In this document: positions 20,135 through 29,329 of the stretch, one piece after another
Layout of the letters: each line of letters opens with the position of its first letter
How positions within the stretch are numbered: position 1 is the stretch's first letter
Origin: Alloyangia pacifica
GTDB taxonomy: Bacteria; Pseudomonadota; Alphaproteobacteria; Rhodobacterales; Rhodobacteraceae
DNA: 64,000 bases
Direction: 5' to 3'
Assembly (NCBI RefSeq): GCF_020524285.1
Contig: NZ_JAIVKX010000002.1
Span: 1 to 64,000 of the forward strand
Notes under the pieces: generated by a model
Seen by the model: only the letters and a program-made list of their open reading frames with translations
Database searches by the model: none
Told to the model about the DNA's origin: nothing
Position numbers and translations under genes: made by a program

Positions 20135-20830
20135 ATGACAGAGCTGACGATGCAGGACGGGGGCACACGCAAGTGCTGGATAGCAGCGGCCGTGATCGGC
20201 CTCGTCGTCGCGCTGTTCGCGCTGGGTGGGGGCAAGGGCTTCGTGGCGGCACTGCTGCTCGGGCTGCTCGCCACCGGCCTGCTCGGGTCGCTCTTTGTCT
20301 GGATGACCTGCGCGCCGGTTCCGCAGCTCGCCGCGCGCTCGCCGATTTCGCAGCTCACGCCCTCGGTCGAGGGCGAGGTGCCGCCGGTTCCGGAGCACGC
20401 TCCGGCTGCCCCGGCGCCGCTGATGTCGGAACCGGCGCCCGAGGCGGCGCCCGCAGAGACGCCCGCGTCCGCCCCGGTGGCGGTGCCCGCAGAGACACCC
20501 GCCGAAGCTCCGGCTGCGGCGGTAGACGTGGAAGAGGAGGGGGGCTCGCAGCCCGAAGCGCTGGCACAGCCGCGCGCGGGCGAGGCGGACAACCTGAAGG
20601 AAATCAAGGGCGTGGGCCCCAAGCTCGAACAGCTGCTGCACGAGCTGGGCATCTACCATTTCGACCAGATCGCCGGCTGGAGCGCCGCCGAGGTCGCGTG
20701 GATGGATGAGAACCTGAAAGGGTTCCGCGGCCGGGTCTCGCGCGATGACTGGATCGGGCAGGCCAAGCTGCTGGCGGCTGGCGGGGAGACGGAGTTCTCC
20801 AAGCGCGTCGAGGATGGCGAGGTCTACTGA
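20135..20830 (+). CDS. Membrane-anchored helix-hairpin-helix protein in the nuo operon
   Basis: A 231-residue protein with two hydrophobic segments near residues 10-30 and 33-53, a proline/alanine/glutamate-rich linker, and a C-terminal domain (about 149-231) starting [20 protein letters not shown]. By hand alignment about 57 of 83 residues match the tail of NuoE. That similarity and the direct adjacency suggest a local duplication of the NuoE tail joined to a membrane anchor. The domain resembles nucleic-acid-binding hairpins, but in this setting it may be a protein-protein module. The function is unknown. Confidence 0.8.
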   Translation: MTELTMQDGGTRKCWIAAAVIGLVVALFALGGGKGFVAALLLGLLATGLLGSLFVWMTCAPVPQLAARSPISQLTPSVEGEVPPVPEHAPAAPAPLMSEPAPEAAPAETPASAPVAVPAETPAEAPAAAVDVEEEGGSQPEALAQPRAGEADNLKEIKGVGPKLEQLLHELGIYHFDQIAGWSAAEVAWMDENLKGFRGRVSRDDWIGQAKLLAAGGETEFSKRVEDGEVY

Positions 20831-20897
20831 CCCGCCGAGGGAATGAGAGCGCTGCCGGGGTGGACCGGCGGTGCGGGAACAAGGAAACGGGACCGAG

Positions 20898-21116
20898 ATG
20901 AGCGGACAGGACCAGCACAGCCGGCAGGGGCGCATCACCGCGCTCGTCATCGCCGGAACCGGGCTGGCCTGGATCGCCGCGACGGTGGCCGGGGAACTGC
21001 TGGGCTGGTCCCAGCGCACGAGGGCCTTCTTCGACCTTGCCGCTCTGGCCGGGTTCGGGACGGCGATCTGGATGATTTACGGGCTCTGGCGGTCACGCCG
21101 GAAAGACAAGGACTGA
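20898..21116 (+). CDS. Small two-span membrane protein (DUF5337-like)
   Basis: A 72-residue protein with two hydrophobic helices (TALVIAGTGLAWIAATVAG and FDLAALAGFGTAIWMIYGLW) and a basic C-terminus RRSRRKDKD-like end. It sits 3 bases before nuoF. From memory, a family of this size called DUF5337 is found in Rhodobacterales nuo operons. The start is the ATG giving MSGQDQHSRQ, with AAGGAAACGGG upstream. Confidence 0.75.
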   Translation: MSGQDQHSRQGRITALVIAGTGLAWIAATVAGELLGWSQRTRAFFDLAALAGFGTAIWMIYGLWRSRRKDKD

Positions 21117-21119
21117 GCG

Positions 21120-22415
21120 ATGCTGAAGGACGAAGATCGGATCTTTACCAATCTCTACGGCATGCAAGACCGCTCCCTCGCCGGGGCGAAGAAGCGTGGC
21201 CACTGGGACGGCACGGCCGGCATCATCGCCAAGGGCCGCGACTGGATCATCGACGAGATGAAGGCCTCGGGCCTGCGCGGCCGCGGCGGTGCTGGGTTCC
21301 CGACCGGCCTGAAGTGGTCCTTCATGCCCAAGGAGAGCGATGGTCGCCCGGCCTACCTGGTGATCAACGCCGATGAATCCGAGCCCGCGACCTGCAAGGA
21401 CCGCGAGATCATGCGCCACGATCCGCACACGCTGATCGAGGGCGCGCTGATCGCCTCCTTCGCGATGAACGCGCATGCGAGCTACATCTACATCCGCGGC
21501 GAATACATCCGCGAGCGCGAGGCGCTGCAGGCGGCGATCGACGAATGCTACGACGCGGGCCTGCTGGGCAAGAACGCCGCCGGCTCGGGCTGGGACTTCG
21601 ACCTCTACCTGCACCACGGTGCCGGCGCCTATATCTGCGGCGAGGAAACCGCGCTGCTCGAAAGCCTCGAGGGCAAGAAGGGCATGCCGCGGATGAAACC
21701 GCCGTTCCCGGCGGGCGCGGGCCTCTACGGCTGCCCGACCACGGTGAACAACGTTGAATCCATCGCCGTCTGCCCGACCATCCTGCGCCGCGGCGCGACC
21801 TGGTTCTCCTCCTTCGGGCGGCAGAACAACGCGGGCACCAAGCTCTTTGCGCTCACCGGCCACGTCAATACGCCCTGCGTCTTCGAAGAGCAGATGTCTC
21901 TGCCGGTGCGCGAGCTGATCGAGAAGCACGGCGGCGGCATTCGCGGCGGCTGGGACAATCTCAAGGCGATCATCCCCGGCGGCGCCTCCTGCCCGATCCT
22001 GCCCAAGGACAAGCTCGAAGACGCCATCATGGACTTCGACTGGATGCGTCAGAACCAGTCGTCCTTCGGCACCGGCTGCATGATCGTCATGGATCAGAAC
22101 ACCGACGTGATCAAAGCCGTCTGGCGCCTGTCGAAGTTTTTCAAGCACGAGAGCTGCGGCCAGTGCACGCCGTGCCGCGAAGGCACCGGCTGGATGATGC
22201 GGGTGATGGACCGCCTGGTGACCGGCGACGCGGAGGTCGAGGAGATCGACATGCTGCTCAACGTCACCAAGCAGGTCGAGGGCCACACCATCTGCGCGCT
22301 CGGCGATGCCGCGGCCTGGCCGATCCAGGGCCTGATCCGGCACTTCCGCGAAGAGATCGAGGACCGCATCAAGGCCAAGCGCACCGGGCGCATGGGCGCC
22401 ATGGCGGCCGAGTGA
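21120..22415 (+). CDS. nuoF: NADH-quinone oxidoreductase subunit F
   Basis: A 431-residue subunit that binds NADH and FMN and holds [4Fe-4S] cluster N3, where electrons enter complex [17 protein letters not shown] is the NADH/FMN glycine-rich loop, and [18 protein letters not shown] follows. The cluster motif is [13 protein letters not shown] with a distant cysteine in [13 protein letters not shown]. Length is standard. It starts with TGAGCGATG 3 bases after the small membrane gene. Confidence 0.96.
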   Translation: MLKDEDRIFTNLYGMQDRSLAGAKKRGHWDGTAGIIAKGRDWIIDEMKASGLRGRGGAGFPTGLKWSFMPKESDGRPAYLVINADESEPATCKDREIMRHDPHTLIEGALIASFAMNAHASYIYIRGEYIREREALQAAIDECYDAGLLGKNAAGSGWDFDLYLHHGAGAYICGEETALLESLEGKKGMPRMKPPFPAGAGLYGCPTTVNNVESIAVCPTILRRGATWFSSFGRQNNAGTKLFALTGHVNTPCVFEEQMSLPVRELIEKHGGGIRGGWDNLKAIIPGGASCPILPKDKLEDAIMDFDWMRQNQSSFGTGCMIVMDQNTDVIKAVWRLSKFFKHESCGQCTPCREGTGWMMRVMDRLVTGDAEVEEIDMLLNVTKQVEGHTICALGDAAAWPIQGLIRHFREEIEDRIKAKRTGRMGAMAAE

Positions 22416-22432
22416 TCCGGGTGGGTGTGAAA

Positions 22433-22861
22433 ATGGTACGCGGTGGATTTTGTGTGATGGCGGCGCTTGTCGTCGCGGGCTGTGCGGCGACGCCCTCGGG
22501 CGGGCCGTCGATGGGCCTCGGCGGCGGCTCGGTGGCCAACCGCTGGGAGCAGCGGGTGGTGACCATCTCGATGGCCGAGCGCATCGCCGACGCCTGCCAC
22601 GGTGAGGGCATCTACCTTGCCCCGTCGCGCTGGGGCGGGGCGGCGCACCGCGCGACCGAAGAGATGGCGGCGGAGGGCGTCGATCGCGACGCGCTCGAGG
22701 CGGCCTTCGCGGCGCAGGATTTCGGCGCGCTGTCGATCGAGATCGACAGGACGCTGGCCCGCAAGGGCGTCGAACCCGGCCGGCCGCAGAGCCTGTGCCG
22801 CGTCGGCGCCGAAGAAATCGCGGCGGGGTCCGACCTGGGCCTGACGCTGAAGAAGGGATGA
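22433..22861 (+). CDS. Predicted lipoprotein in the nuo operon, related to the DUF5333-like neighbour
   Basis: A protein of about 142 residues with a lipoprotein signal ending VVAGC (C17 in this start). Its end, SLCRVGAEEIAAGSDLG, matches [17 protein letters not shown] of the second gene downstream, so the two appear distantly paralogous; both also keep a cysteine early in the mature chain (ADACHG and RNRCDN). I use the ATG at 22433; GTG codons at 22412, 22421 and 22427 are alternatives, the first overlapping the nuoF stop. Function unknown. Confidence 0.7.
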   Translation: MVRGGFCVMAALVVAGCAATPSGGPSMGLGGGSVANRWEQRVVTISMAERIADACHGEGIYLAPSRWGGAAHRATEEMAAEGVDRDALEAAFAAQDFGALSIEIDRTLARKGVEPGRPQSLCRVGAEEIAAGSDLGLTLKKG

Positions 22862-22863
22862 TC

Positions 22864-23211
22864 ATGGGACAGAAACTCCGGCCGCATTTCCGCATGGGCG
22901 CACTGCTGGCGCTCGCTGGGCTGCTTGCGGCCTGCGGCGCGAGCAAGGACGATCCCGAGTTCGGCGGGCTGCGCTTCCGCGGCACGGCGAAGCCGGTGGG
23001 CGAGGATCGGGCGAACTTCGTTGCCACGGTCAGCGATGCCGCGCGCGCGCCCTACGCGGCGGTGGATGCCGGGCTCTACGAGGGCACCAAGTACTGCATC
23101 CACTACCTCGGCACCTCGGACATCGCCTGGGCGGTCACGCCCGAGGCGCTGCGGGCTCAGCCGCGCCTCTCGGGCCGCGACCTCGTGCTGCGGGGGCGCT
23201 GCGTCGAATGA
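22864..23211 (+). CDS. Small predicted lipoprotein in the nuo operon
   Basis: A 115-residue protein with a lipobox LLAAC (C24). The mature part includes FRGTAKPVGEDRANFVATVSD and a C-terminal half with two cysteines (KYCIHYLG and RGRCVE), resembling secreted small beta-rich proteins. The family is not recognised. The start is the second of two close ATGs, chosen because GAAGGG is then about 6 bases upstream. It lies 2 bases past the previous gene. Confidence 0.72.
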   Translation: MGQKLRPHFRMGALLALAGLLAACGASKDDPEFGGLRFRGTAKPVGEDRANFVATVSDAARAPYAAVDAGLYEGTKYCIHYLGTSDIAWAVTPEALRAQPRLSGRDLVLRGRCVE

Positions 23212-23339
23212 GTGGCAGCGCGCTCATAACGCGGGGTTTTCCGGGTGGTTATTGCATAGCCTCCGGTGTCGCCCCCACATCCCTTGGCGAGGGAGTCCGC
23301 GCAATCGCGGCCTCCGCACTGCGCCAATGGAGTAAAGAT

Positions 23340-23753
23340 ATGAGCAAGCTCAGAACCACCGTCCTCGCCGCAACGCTGGGTCTGGTCGCGCTGCCCGGCA
23401 CCGTGATGGCCAAGCCGCCGCTCGGCGAGGTGCGCGAGATCCACGACGGGCTCATGGCCGTCGGCATCGCCGACGAGATCCGCAACCGCTGCGACAATAT
23501 CGGCGCGCGGATGATCACCGCCATGGGCTACCTCAACACGCTGAAGAACCGGGCGCGGGCGCTCGGCTACAGCAACGAGGAAATCGAGGATTACGTGACC
23601 TCGAAGGCCGAGAAGAAGAAGATGCGCGCCGACGGCGAGGCCTACCTGGCGTCGCGCGGCGTCGCCGCGGACGACACGGCGGGGCTCTGCCGGGTCGGGC
23701 GCGAGGAAATTGCAAGGGGCAGCGCCATCGGCGCGCTCCTGAGGGAGAAATGA
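23340..23753 (+). CDS. Secreted DUF5333-like protein in the nuo operon
   Basis: A 137-residue protein with a cleavable signal peptide ([19 protein letters not shown]). The mature part is mostly helical with the segments [21 protein letters not shown] and [14 protein letters not shown], each with one cysteine. From memory it matches a Rhodobacterales family named DUF5333 found in nuo operons. GGAGTAAAG precedes the ATG. About 130 bases without a clear gene separate it from the previous lipoprotein. A periplasmic location puts it on the proton-output side of complex I. Confidence 0.75.
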   Translation: MSKLRTTVLAATLGLVALPGTVMAKPPLGEVREIHDGLMAVGIADEIRNRCDNIGARMITAMGYLNTLKNRARALGYSNEEIEDYVTSKAEKKKMRADGEAYLASRGVAADDTAGLCRVGREEIARGSAIGALLREK

Positions 23754-23838
23754 TGCGACACGCGACGTGCATATCCCCCAGCGCCCTGCCGCAGGCGGCG
23801 GGAGCGTCGCGTGTGTCACCAGTCATGGGAAGATGCCA

Positions 23839-25827
23839 ATGACCAACCTTCGTAAGATCGTCATCGACGGCAACGAGATCGAGGTGGACGGGTCGATGAC
23901 CCTGATTCAGGCCTGTGAGGAAGCCGGCATCGAGGTGCCGCGCTTCTGCTACCACGAGCGCCTGTCCATCGCCGGCAACTGCCGCATGTGCCTTGTCGAG
24001 GTGGTCGGCGGCCCGCCCAAGCCCGCGGCCTCCTGCGCCATGCAGGTGCGCGACCTGCGGCCCGGCCCCGAAGGCCAGCCGCCGGTCGTGAAGACCAATT
24101 CGCCGATGGTCAAGAAGGCCCGCGAGGGGGTGATGGAGTTCCTGCTCATCAACCACCCGCTCGACTGCCCGATCTGCGACCAGGGCGGCGAATGCGACCT
24201 GCAGGACCAGGCCATGGCCTACGGCGTCGACTTCTCGCGCTTCCGCGAGGCCAAGCGCGCCGTCGAGGACCTCGATCTCGGCCCGCTGGTCGAGACCCAT
24301 ATGACCCGCTGCATCTCCTGCACCCGCTGCGTGCGCTTCACCACCGAGGTGGCGGGCATCACCCAGATGGGCCAGACCGGGCGCGGCGAGGATGCCGAGA
24401 TCACCTCGTATCTGAACCAGACGCTCGACTCGAACCTGCAGGGCAATATCATCGACCTTTGCCCGGTCGGCGCGCTGGTGTCGAAACCCTATGCGTTCAC
24501 CGCCCGCCCGTGGGAGCTGACCAAGACCGAGTCCATCGACGTGATGGATGCGCTTGGCTCGAACATCCGTGTGGATACCAAGGGTCGCGAAGTCATGCGC
24601 TTCCTGCCGCGCAACCATGACGGCGTGAACGAGGAATGGCTGTCGGACAAGAGCCGCTTCGTCTGGGACGGCCTGCGCCGCCAGCGTCTCGACCGGCCCT
24701 ACATCCGCAAGGACGGCAAGCTGAAGCCCGCCACCTGGCCCGAGGCTCTCGCCGCCGCGGCCTCGGCGCTGAAGAGCGCCAAGAAGGTGGCCGGTCTGGT
24801 CGGCGATCTCGCCCCGGTCGAGGCAGCCTTCTCGCTCAAGCAACTGGTCGAAGGGCTCGGCGGGGCGGTCGAATGCCGCACCGACGCGGCGCGGCTGCCG
24901 GTCGGCAACCGCTCGGCCTACGTGGGCAATGTGGCGCTCGAGGACATCGACACCGCGAAAGAGATCGTGCTGATCGGCACCAACCCGCGCGACGAGGCGC
25001 CGGTGCTGAACGCGCGCATCCGCAAGGCCTGGATCGCCGGCGCCGAGGTCAAGCTGATCGGCGAAGCCGCCGACCTGACCTATGACGTGACGCACCTGGG
25101 GTCTGACCGCGCGGCGCTGTCGGGTGCCGAGGTCTCCGAGGATGCCATCGTGATCGTGGGACAGGGCGCGCTGCGCGAGGCCGATGGTCTCGCGGTTCTG
25201 GCCGCGGCCCAGGCGCTCACCGGCAAGCTGCTGGTGCTGCACACCGCCGCTGCCCGTGTCGGCGCGCTCGACGTGGGTGCGGTGACCGAGGGCGGTCTGG
25301 AAGCGGCCACCAAGGACGCGGACGTGATCTTCAACCTCGGCGCCGATGAGATCGAGATCGAGGCAGGTGCCTTCGTGATCTACCAGGGCTCGCACGGCGA
25401 TCGCGGCGCACACCGCGCCGACGTGATCCTGCCGGGCGCGGCCTACACCGAGGAAAACGGCCTCTTCGTCAACACCGAGGGCCGGCCGCAGCTTGCCTTC
25501 CGCGCCGGTTTCGCACCGGGCGAGGCGAAGGAGAACTGGGCGATCCTGCGGGCGCTTTCGGCCGAGGTCGGCAACACGCTGCCCTGGGACAGCCTCGCGC
25601 AGCTCCGTCAGGCGCTGGTCGCCGCGGTGCCGCATCTGGCGCAGGTCGACATGGTGCCGGAAAACGAGTGGTCGCCGCTCGAGACCGACAAGCTGGGCGA
25701 TGCGTCGTTCCGCAACGCGGTCAAGGACTTCTGGCTGACCAACCCGATCGCCCGCGCCTCGGTGCTGATGGCCGAGCTGTCGGCAAACGCAAAGGCGCGC
25801 CGCGACGCGCCGCTGGCCGCCGAGTGA
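23839..25827 (+). CDS. nuoG: NADH-quinone oxidoreductase subunit G
   Basis: A 662-residue subunit with several iron-sulfur clusters. The N-terminal ferredoxin domain has [21 protein letters not shown] (quoted in part), then the His-ligated cluster region and [18 protein letters not shown], and a [4Fe-4S] segment [11 protein letters not shown] with LCPVGAL. The C-terminal part is the inactive molybdopterin-oxidoreductase fold, short as in alphaproteobacteria and mitochondria. I start at the ATG giving [20 protein letters not shown] lies upstream. Confidence 0.95.
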   Translation: MTNLRKIVIDGNEIEVDGSMTLIQACEEAGIEVPRFCYHERLSIAGNCRMCLVEVVGGPPKPAASCAMQVRDLRPGPEGQPPVVKTNSPMVKKAREGVMEFLLINHPLDCPICDQGGECDLQDQAMAYGVDFSRFREAKRAVEDLDLGPLVETHMTRCISCTRCVRFTTEVAGITQMGQTGRGEDAEITSYLNQTLDSNLQGNIIDLCPVGALVSKPYAFTARPWELTKTESIDVMDALGSNIRVDTKGREVMRFLPRNHDGVNEEWLSDKSRFVWDGLRRQRLDRPYIRKDGKLKPATWPEALAAAASALKSAKKVAGLVGDLAPVEAAFSLKQLVEGLGGAVECRTDAARLPVGNRSAYVGNVALEDIDTAKEIVLIGTNPRDEAPVLNARIRKAWIAGAEVKLIGEAADLTYDVTHLGSDRAALSGAEVSEDAIVIVGQGALREADGLAVLAAAQALTGKLLVLHTAAARVGALDVGAVTEGGLEAATKDADVIFNLGADEIEIEAGAFVIYQGSHGDRGAHRADVILPGAAYTEENGLFVNTEGRPQLAFRAGFAPGEAKENWAILRALSAEVGNTLPWDSLAQLRQALVAAVPHLAQVDMVPENEWSPLETDKLGDASFRNAVKDFWLTNPIARASVLMAELSANAKARRDAPLAAE

Positions 25828-25830
25828 TCC

Positions 25831-26223
25831 ATGCGCGCGCGGATATCCCTCTCACTGGCGGCACTGGCCGCGCTCTGTGCCTGCGAGCAGACCTCGCAGG
25901 ACAAGGCGCCGTTCGTGCCGTCCTACGAGGGGATCGAGACGCGGCTGCTGGACGGCGATCTGGTGAACTTCCTCGTGGCCATGCGCGGTGCGCGCGGCTC
26001 GGAGGATGTGGAGACCTACGCAGATTGCGCCGCGGCGCAATATGCGCTGATCCGGGGCTACGGATTCGCGCGTCATCTGCGGACGAATGTATCGGAAGAG
26101 GGTGGCCTCTGGCGCGGAGATGCGGTTTACACCATCTCGGCGGCGCTGCCCCGCGGGCTCAAGACGATCGACGCGGAAGTCGTCGCGTCAGCCTGCGCCG
26201 AGAACGGAATACCGATGGTGTGA
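25831..26223 (+). CDS. Small predicted lipoprotein between nuoG and nuoH
   Basis: A 130-residue protein, starting 3 bases after nuoG. The signal is [18 protein letters not shown], with C18 the likely lipidation site, although the lipobox LCAC is not ideal. The mature part has [21 protein letters not shown] and ends SACAENGIP, with one cysteine in each. It does not resemble the other operon lipoproteins closely. Function unknown; its location suggests an accessory role in complex I biogenesis. Confidence 0.72.
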   Translation: MRARISLSLAALAALCACEQTSQDKAPFVPSYEGIETRLLDGDLVNFLVAMRGARGSEDVETYADCAAAQYALIRGYGFARHLRTNVSEEGGLWRGDAVYTISAALPRGLKTIDAEVVASACAENGIPMV

Positions 26224-26233
26224 GGGACACTTG

Positions 26234-27271
26234 ATGGCAGACTTCTTCGCGACCCCCTTCGGCATCTTCATCCTTGTGCTCGCGCAAACCCTTGCGGTCG
26301 TGGCCTTCGTGATGATCTCGCTGTTGTTCCTGGTCTATGGCGACCGCAAGATCTGGGCCGCCGTCCAGATGCGGCGCGGCCCCAACGTGGTGGGGGTGTT
26401 CGGCATTCTCCAGTCGGTGGCCGACGCAATCAAATACGTCCTCAAGGAAGTGGTGATCCCGGCGGGCTCTGACAAGAGCGTGTTCCTGATGGCGCCGCTG
26501 ATTTCCTTCGTCTGCGCGATGATCGCCTGGGCGGCCATTCCCTTTGCCGACGGCTGGGTGCTGGCGGATATCAACGTGGCGATCCTCTACGTGATGGCGA
26601 TCAGCTCGCTCGAGGTCTACGGCGTGATCATGGGGGGCTGGGCGTCGAACTCGAAGTACCCGTTCCTCGGTTCGCTCCGTTCCGCCGCGCAGATGATCTC
26701 CTACGAGGTGTCGATCGGCCTGATCATCATCGGCGTGATCATCTCCACGGGCTCGATGAACTTCGGCGACATCGTGCGCGCCCAGGACGGCAGCTTCGGC
26801 TTCTTCAACTGGTACTGGCTGCCGCACTTCCCGATGGTCTTCCTGTTCTTCATCTCGGCCCTGGCCGAGACCAACCGCCCGCCGTTCGACCTTCCGGAAG
26901 CGGAATCCGAACTGGTGGCCGGCTACCAGGTGGAATATTCCTCGACGCCCTTCCTGCTGTTCATGGCAGGTGAATACATCGCGATCTTCCTGATGTGCGC
27001 GCTGACCTCGCTGCTGTTTTTCGGCGGCTGGCTGTCGCCGATCCCCGGCCTGCCCGACGGCGTGCTGTGGATGGTCGCGAAGATGGCGTTCTTCTTCTTC
27101 ATCTTCGCGATGGTGAAGGCGATCACCCCGCGCTACCGCTACGACCAGCTGATGCGCCTGGGCTGGAAGGTGTTCCTGCCGTTCAGCCTGTTCTGGGTGG
27201 TCTTCGTGTCCTTCGCGGCGAAATTCGGATGGTTCTGGGGCATCTTCGCCCGCTGGACCACGGGAGGTTAA
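26234..27271 (+). CDS. nuoH: NADH-quinone oxidoreductase subunit H
   Basis: A 345-residue membrane subunit with about eight helices linking the peripheral arm to the proton pumps and lining the quinone tunnel. Signatures: [40 protein letters not shown] (YEVSIGL follows) and [22 protein letters not shown] (quoted in parts). The start is the ATG giving [12 protein letters not shown] after GAGGGACACTTG. Confidence 0.96.
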   Translation: MADFFATPFGIFILVLAQTLAVVAFVMISLLFLVYGDRKIWAAVQMRRGPNVVGVFGILQSVADAIKYVLKEVVIPAGSDKSVFLMAPLISFVCAMIAWAAIPFADGWVLADINVAILYVMAISSLEVYGVIMGGWASNSKYPFLGSLRSAAQMISYEVSIGLIIIGVIISTGSMNFGDIVRAQDGSFGFFNWYWLPHFPMVFLFFISALAETNRPPFDLPEAESELVAGYQVEYSSTPFLLFMAGEYIAIFLMCALTSLLFFGGWLSPIPGLPDGVLWMVAKMAFFFFIFAMVKAITPRYRYDQLMRLGWKVFLPFSLFWVVFVSFAAKFGWFWGIFARWTTGG

Positions 27272-27277
27272 GCAACC

Positions 27278-27772
27278 ATGGCATCGATCGACTACGGCCG
27301 GGCAGTCAAGTATTTCCTGCTGGCAGACTTCATCAAGGGCTTCCAGCTTGGCCTGAAGTACTTCTTCGCGCCCAAGCCCACGCTGAACTACCCGCACGAG
27401 AAGGGCTACCTGTCGCCGCGCTTCCGTGGCGAGCACGCGCTGCGCCGCTATCCCAACGGCGAAGAGCGCTGCATCGCCTGCAAGCTCTGCGAGGCGATCT
27501 GCCCGGCGCAGGCCATCACCATCGACGCCGAGCCGCGCGACGACGGCAGCCGCCGCACCACGCGCTACGACATCGACATGACGAAATGCATCTACTGCGG
27601 CTTCTGCCAGGAAGCCTGCCCGGTGGATGCGATCGTCGAGGGGCCGAACTTCGAGTTCTCGACCGAGACCCGCGAGGAGCTTTTCTACGACAAGGAGAAG
27701 CTGCTGGCGAACGGCGAGCGCTGGGAGGCCGAGATCGCCCGCAACCTCGAGCTCGACGCTCCGTATCGCTGA
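27278..27772 (+). CDS. nuoI: NADH-quinone oxidoreductase subunit I
   Basis: A 164-residue subunit carrying two [4Fe-4S] clusters (N6a and N6b). The two ferredoxin motifs are [16 protein letters not shown] and [16 protein letters not shown], each with the full CxxCxxCxxxCP pattern. The N-terminal amphipathic segment ([18 protein letters not shown]) lies along the membrane. It starts 6 bases after nuoH, following GGGAGGTTAAGCAACC. Confidence 0.96.
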   Translation: MASIDYGRAVKYFLLADFIKGFQLGLKYFFAPKPTLNYPHEKGYLSPRFRGEHALRRYPNGEERCIACKLCEAICPAQAITIDAEPRDDGSRRTTRYDIDMTKCIYCGFCQEACPVDAIVEGPNFEFSTETREELFYDKEKLLANGERWEAEIARNLELDAPYR

Positions 27773-27793
27773 CACACCTGGGGAGGAGAGCAC

Positions 27794-27886
27794 ATGACCG
27801 CCACCTTTGACCAAGCCCGAGCCGAGGCCCGCCGCACCCGCGCGCGGGGCAGGGCAGGGATTGGCCATGCAGGAGGCCGGGCATGA
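27794..27886 (+). CDS. Possible 30-residue mini-ORF between nuoI and the CMD gene
   Basis: An ATG preceded by a strong ribosome site (GGGAGGAGAG) opens a 30-codon frame beginning MTATFDQARAEARRTRARGR, whose TGA overlaps the next ATG (ATGA). Every arginine codon and most third positions fit the local GC-rich usage. It could be a real small basic peptide, a coupling leader, or the remnant of a longer gene. No homologue is known to me. Confidence 0.35.
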   Translation: MTATFDQARAEARRTRARGRAGIGHAGGRA

Positions 27887-28290
27887 GCGATCAGAAAACC
27901 CCCTTCGAGCTGATGATGACCCAGGCGCAGGAGATGGCGAAGGCCTTCAACCCCGCGCTGGAGAGCTTCGCGCCCAAGGAGTTCGAGAAACTCTGGCCGA
28001 CGATGCCCAAGGACATCATGGAGTTCTGGTTCGGCAAGGGCATGTCGAAGGACGGGCTCGACGCCAAGACCCGGCTGCTGCTGACGCTGGCCGGGCTGAC
28101 CATGCAGGGCGCCCAGGCCGACACGCCGGTGCGCATGACCGTGCGCCACCTGATCGAGGCCGGCGCCACCAAAGACGAGATCGCCGAGACCATCGCCCAT
28201 ATGTCGATGTTCGCCGGCATACCCGCCATGACCCGCGCCATGGAACTTGCGCGCGAGGTGATGGAAGACAACAAGGATGACGCAAAATGA
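27883..28290 (+). CDS. Carboxymuconolactone decarboxylase-like (AhpD-fold) protein
   Basis: A 135-residue all-helical protein of the CMD/AhpD fold. The core is [20 protein letters not shown] followed by [33 protein letters not shown]. The CxxC of peroxidase-active AhpD is absent, which favours a non-redox or decarboxylase-like member. It is inserted between nuoI and nuoJ and overlaps nuoJ by 4 bases, so it is made with complex I. It probably has no catalytic role in the complex; function unknown. Confidence 0.85.
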   Translation: MSDQKTPFELMMTQAQEMAKAFNPALESFAPKEFEKLWPTMPKDIMEFWFGKGMSKDGLDAKTRLLLTLAGLTMQGAQADTPVRMTVRHLIEAGATKDEIAETIAHMSMFAGIPAMTRAMELAREVMEDNKDDAK

Positions 28291-28895
28291 CCGTGTTCGC
28301 CTTCTACCTCTTTTCGCTCTGCGCCATCGTGGGCGGGCTGTTCACGGTGATCGCCCGGAACCCGGTGCACTCGGTGCTCTGGCTGATCCTCGCCTTCCTC
28401 AGCGCGGCGGGGCTCTTCGTCCTGCTCGGCGCGGAATTCGTCGCGATGCTGCTGGTCATCGTCTACGTCGGCGCGGTGGCGGTGCTTTTCCTCTTCGTGG
28501 TGATGATGCTCGACGTCGACTTCGCTGAGCTGCGTGCGGGCATGGCGAAATACATGCCTCTGGCGCTGCTGATCGGCATCGTCATCCTGATGCAGCTCGG
28601 CATGGCCTTCGGCGGCTGGCAGGCTTCGGAACTGGCCTCGAGCCAGCTCTCGGCCCCGACGCCCGCGCCCGAGGAGATGCAGAACACCGTGGCGCTCGGC
28701 GTGCTGCTCTATGACCGCTATTTCCTGCTGTTCCAGCTGGCGGGGCTGATCCTTCTGGTCGCGATGATCGGGGCGATCGTGCTGACGCTGCGCCACCGCA
28801 CCAACGTCAAGCGTCAGAACGTGCTGGCGCAGATGTGGCGCGACCCGGCCAAGGCGATGGAGCTGAAGGACGTGAAGCCCGGGCAGGGGCTCTGA
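28287..28895 (+). CDS. nuoJ: NADH-quinone oxidoreductase subunit J
   Basis: A 202-residue membrane subunit with five helices. Typical are the first helix [29 protein letters not shown] (in part), the pi-bulge helix [20 protein letters not shown] and a late helix [18 protein letters not shown]. It is translationally coupled to the CMD gene (ATGA). A GC-rich hairpin without a T run follows at about 28907-28940, before nuoK. Confidence 0.95.
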   Translation: MTVFAFYLFSLCAIVGGLFTVIARNPVHSVLWLILAFLSAAGLFVLLGAEFVAMLLVIVYVGAVAVLFLFVVMMLDVDFAELRAGMAKYMPLALLIGIVILMQLGMAFGGWQASELASSQLSAPTPAPEEMQNTVALGVLLYDRYFLLFQLAGLILLVAMIGAIVLTLRHRTNVKRQNVLAQMWRDPAKAMELKDVKPGQGL

Positions 28896-28906
28896 GTTAC
28901 GTCCTG

Positions 28907-28940
28907 CCGCGCCGCCCGGGAGGGGCGGGCGCGGCGGGCA
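28907..28940 (+). other. Intercistronic hairpin between nuoJ and nuoK
   Basis: In the 122-base gap, CCGCGCCGCCC pairs with GGGCGGGCGCGG around a short purine loop. There is no T run, so it is more likely an mRNA-stability or processing element than a terminator. The rest of the gap shows nothing but the nuoK ribosome site CCGGAGGG. Confidence 0.4.
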
Positions 28941-29017
28941 ACGGGATATGACGCGGACCCACCCGTCAAAGGGCCGCGAGGGACTAGAAGAATCGGGGCA
29001 GAGACCCGGAGGGATGC

Positions 29018-29323
29018 ATGATCGGACTTGAACATTACCTGACGGTGGCGGCCGTGCTGTTCGTCATCGGGATTTTCGGGATTTTCCTGAACCGGAAGAA
29101 CGTGATCATCCTGTTGATGTCGATCGAGCTCATCCTGCTTTCGGTGAACATCAACTTCGTCGCCTTCTCGTCCTTCCTGGGCGACCTGGCGGGGCAGGTC
29201 TTCACGCTCTTCGTGCTGACCGTGGCCGCCGCCGAGGCGGCGATCGGCCTCGCGATCCTGGTCTGCTTCTTCCGCAACCGCGGCTCGATTGCCGTGGAAG
29301 ACGTCAACGTGATGAAAGGCTGA
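29018..29323 (+). CDS. nuoK: NADH-quinone oxidoreductase subunit K
   Basis: A 101-residue membrane subunit with three helices. The conserved glutamates of the proton path are visible in [19 protein letters not shown] and in [19 protein letters not shown]. Length is exactly standard. The start ATG follows GGAGGGATGC. Confidence 0.96.
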   Translation: MIGLEHYLTVAAVLFVIGIFGIFLNRKNVIILLMSIELILLSVNINFVAFSSFLGDLAGQVFTLFVLTVAAAEAAIGLAILVCFFRNRGSIAVEDVNVMKG

Positions 29324-29329
29324 TCGCCC

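Noticed and set aside
23533-25635. A 700-codon minus-strand frame opposite nuoG
   Set aside because: Same kind of antisense frame caused by high GC at third positions; nuoG on the plus strand is certain.
27883-28290. The CMD-like gene as an AhpD peroxidase partner
   Set aside because: The redox CxxC motif is missing, so alkylhydroperoxidase activity is not supported.
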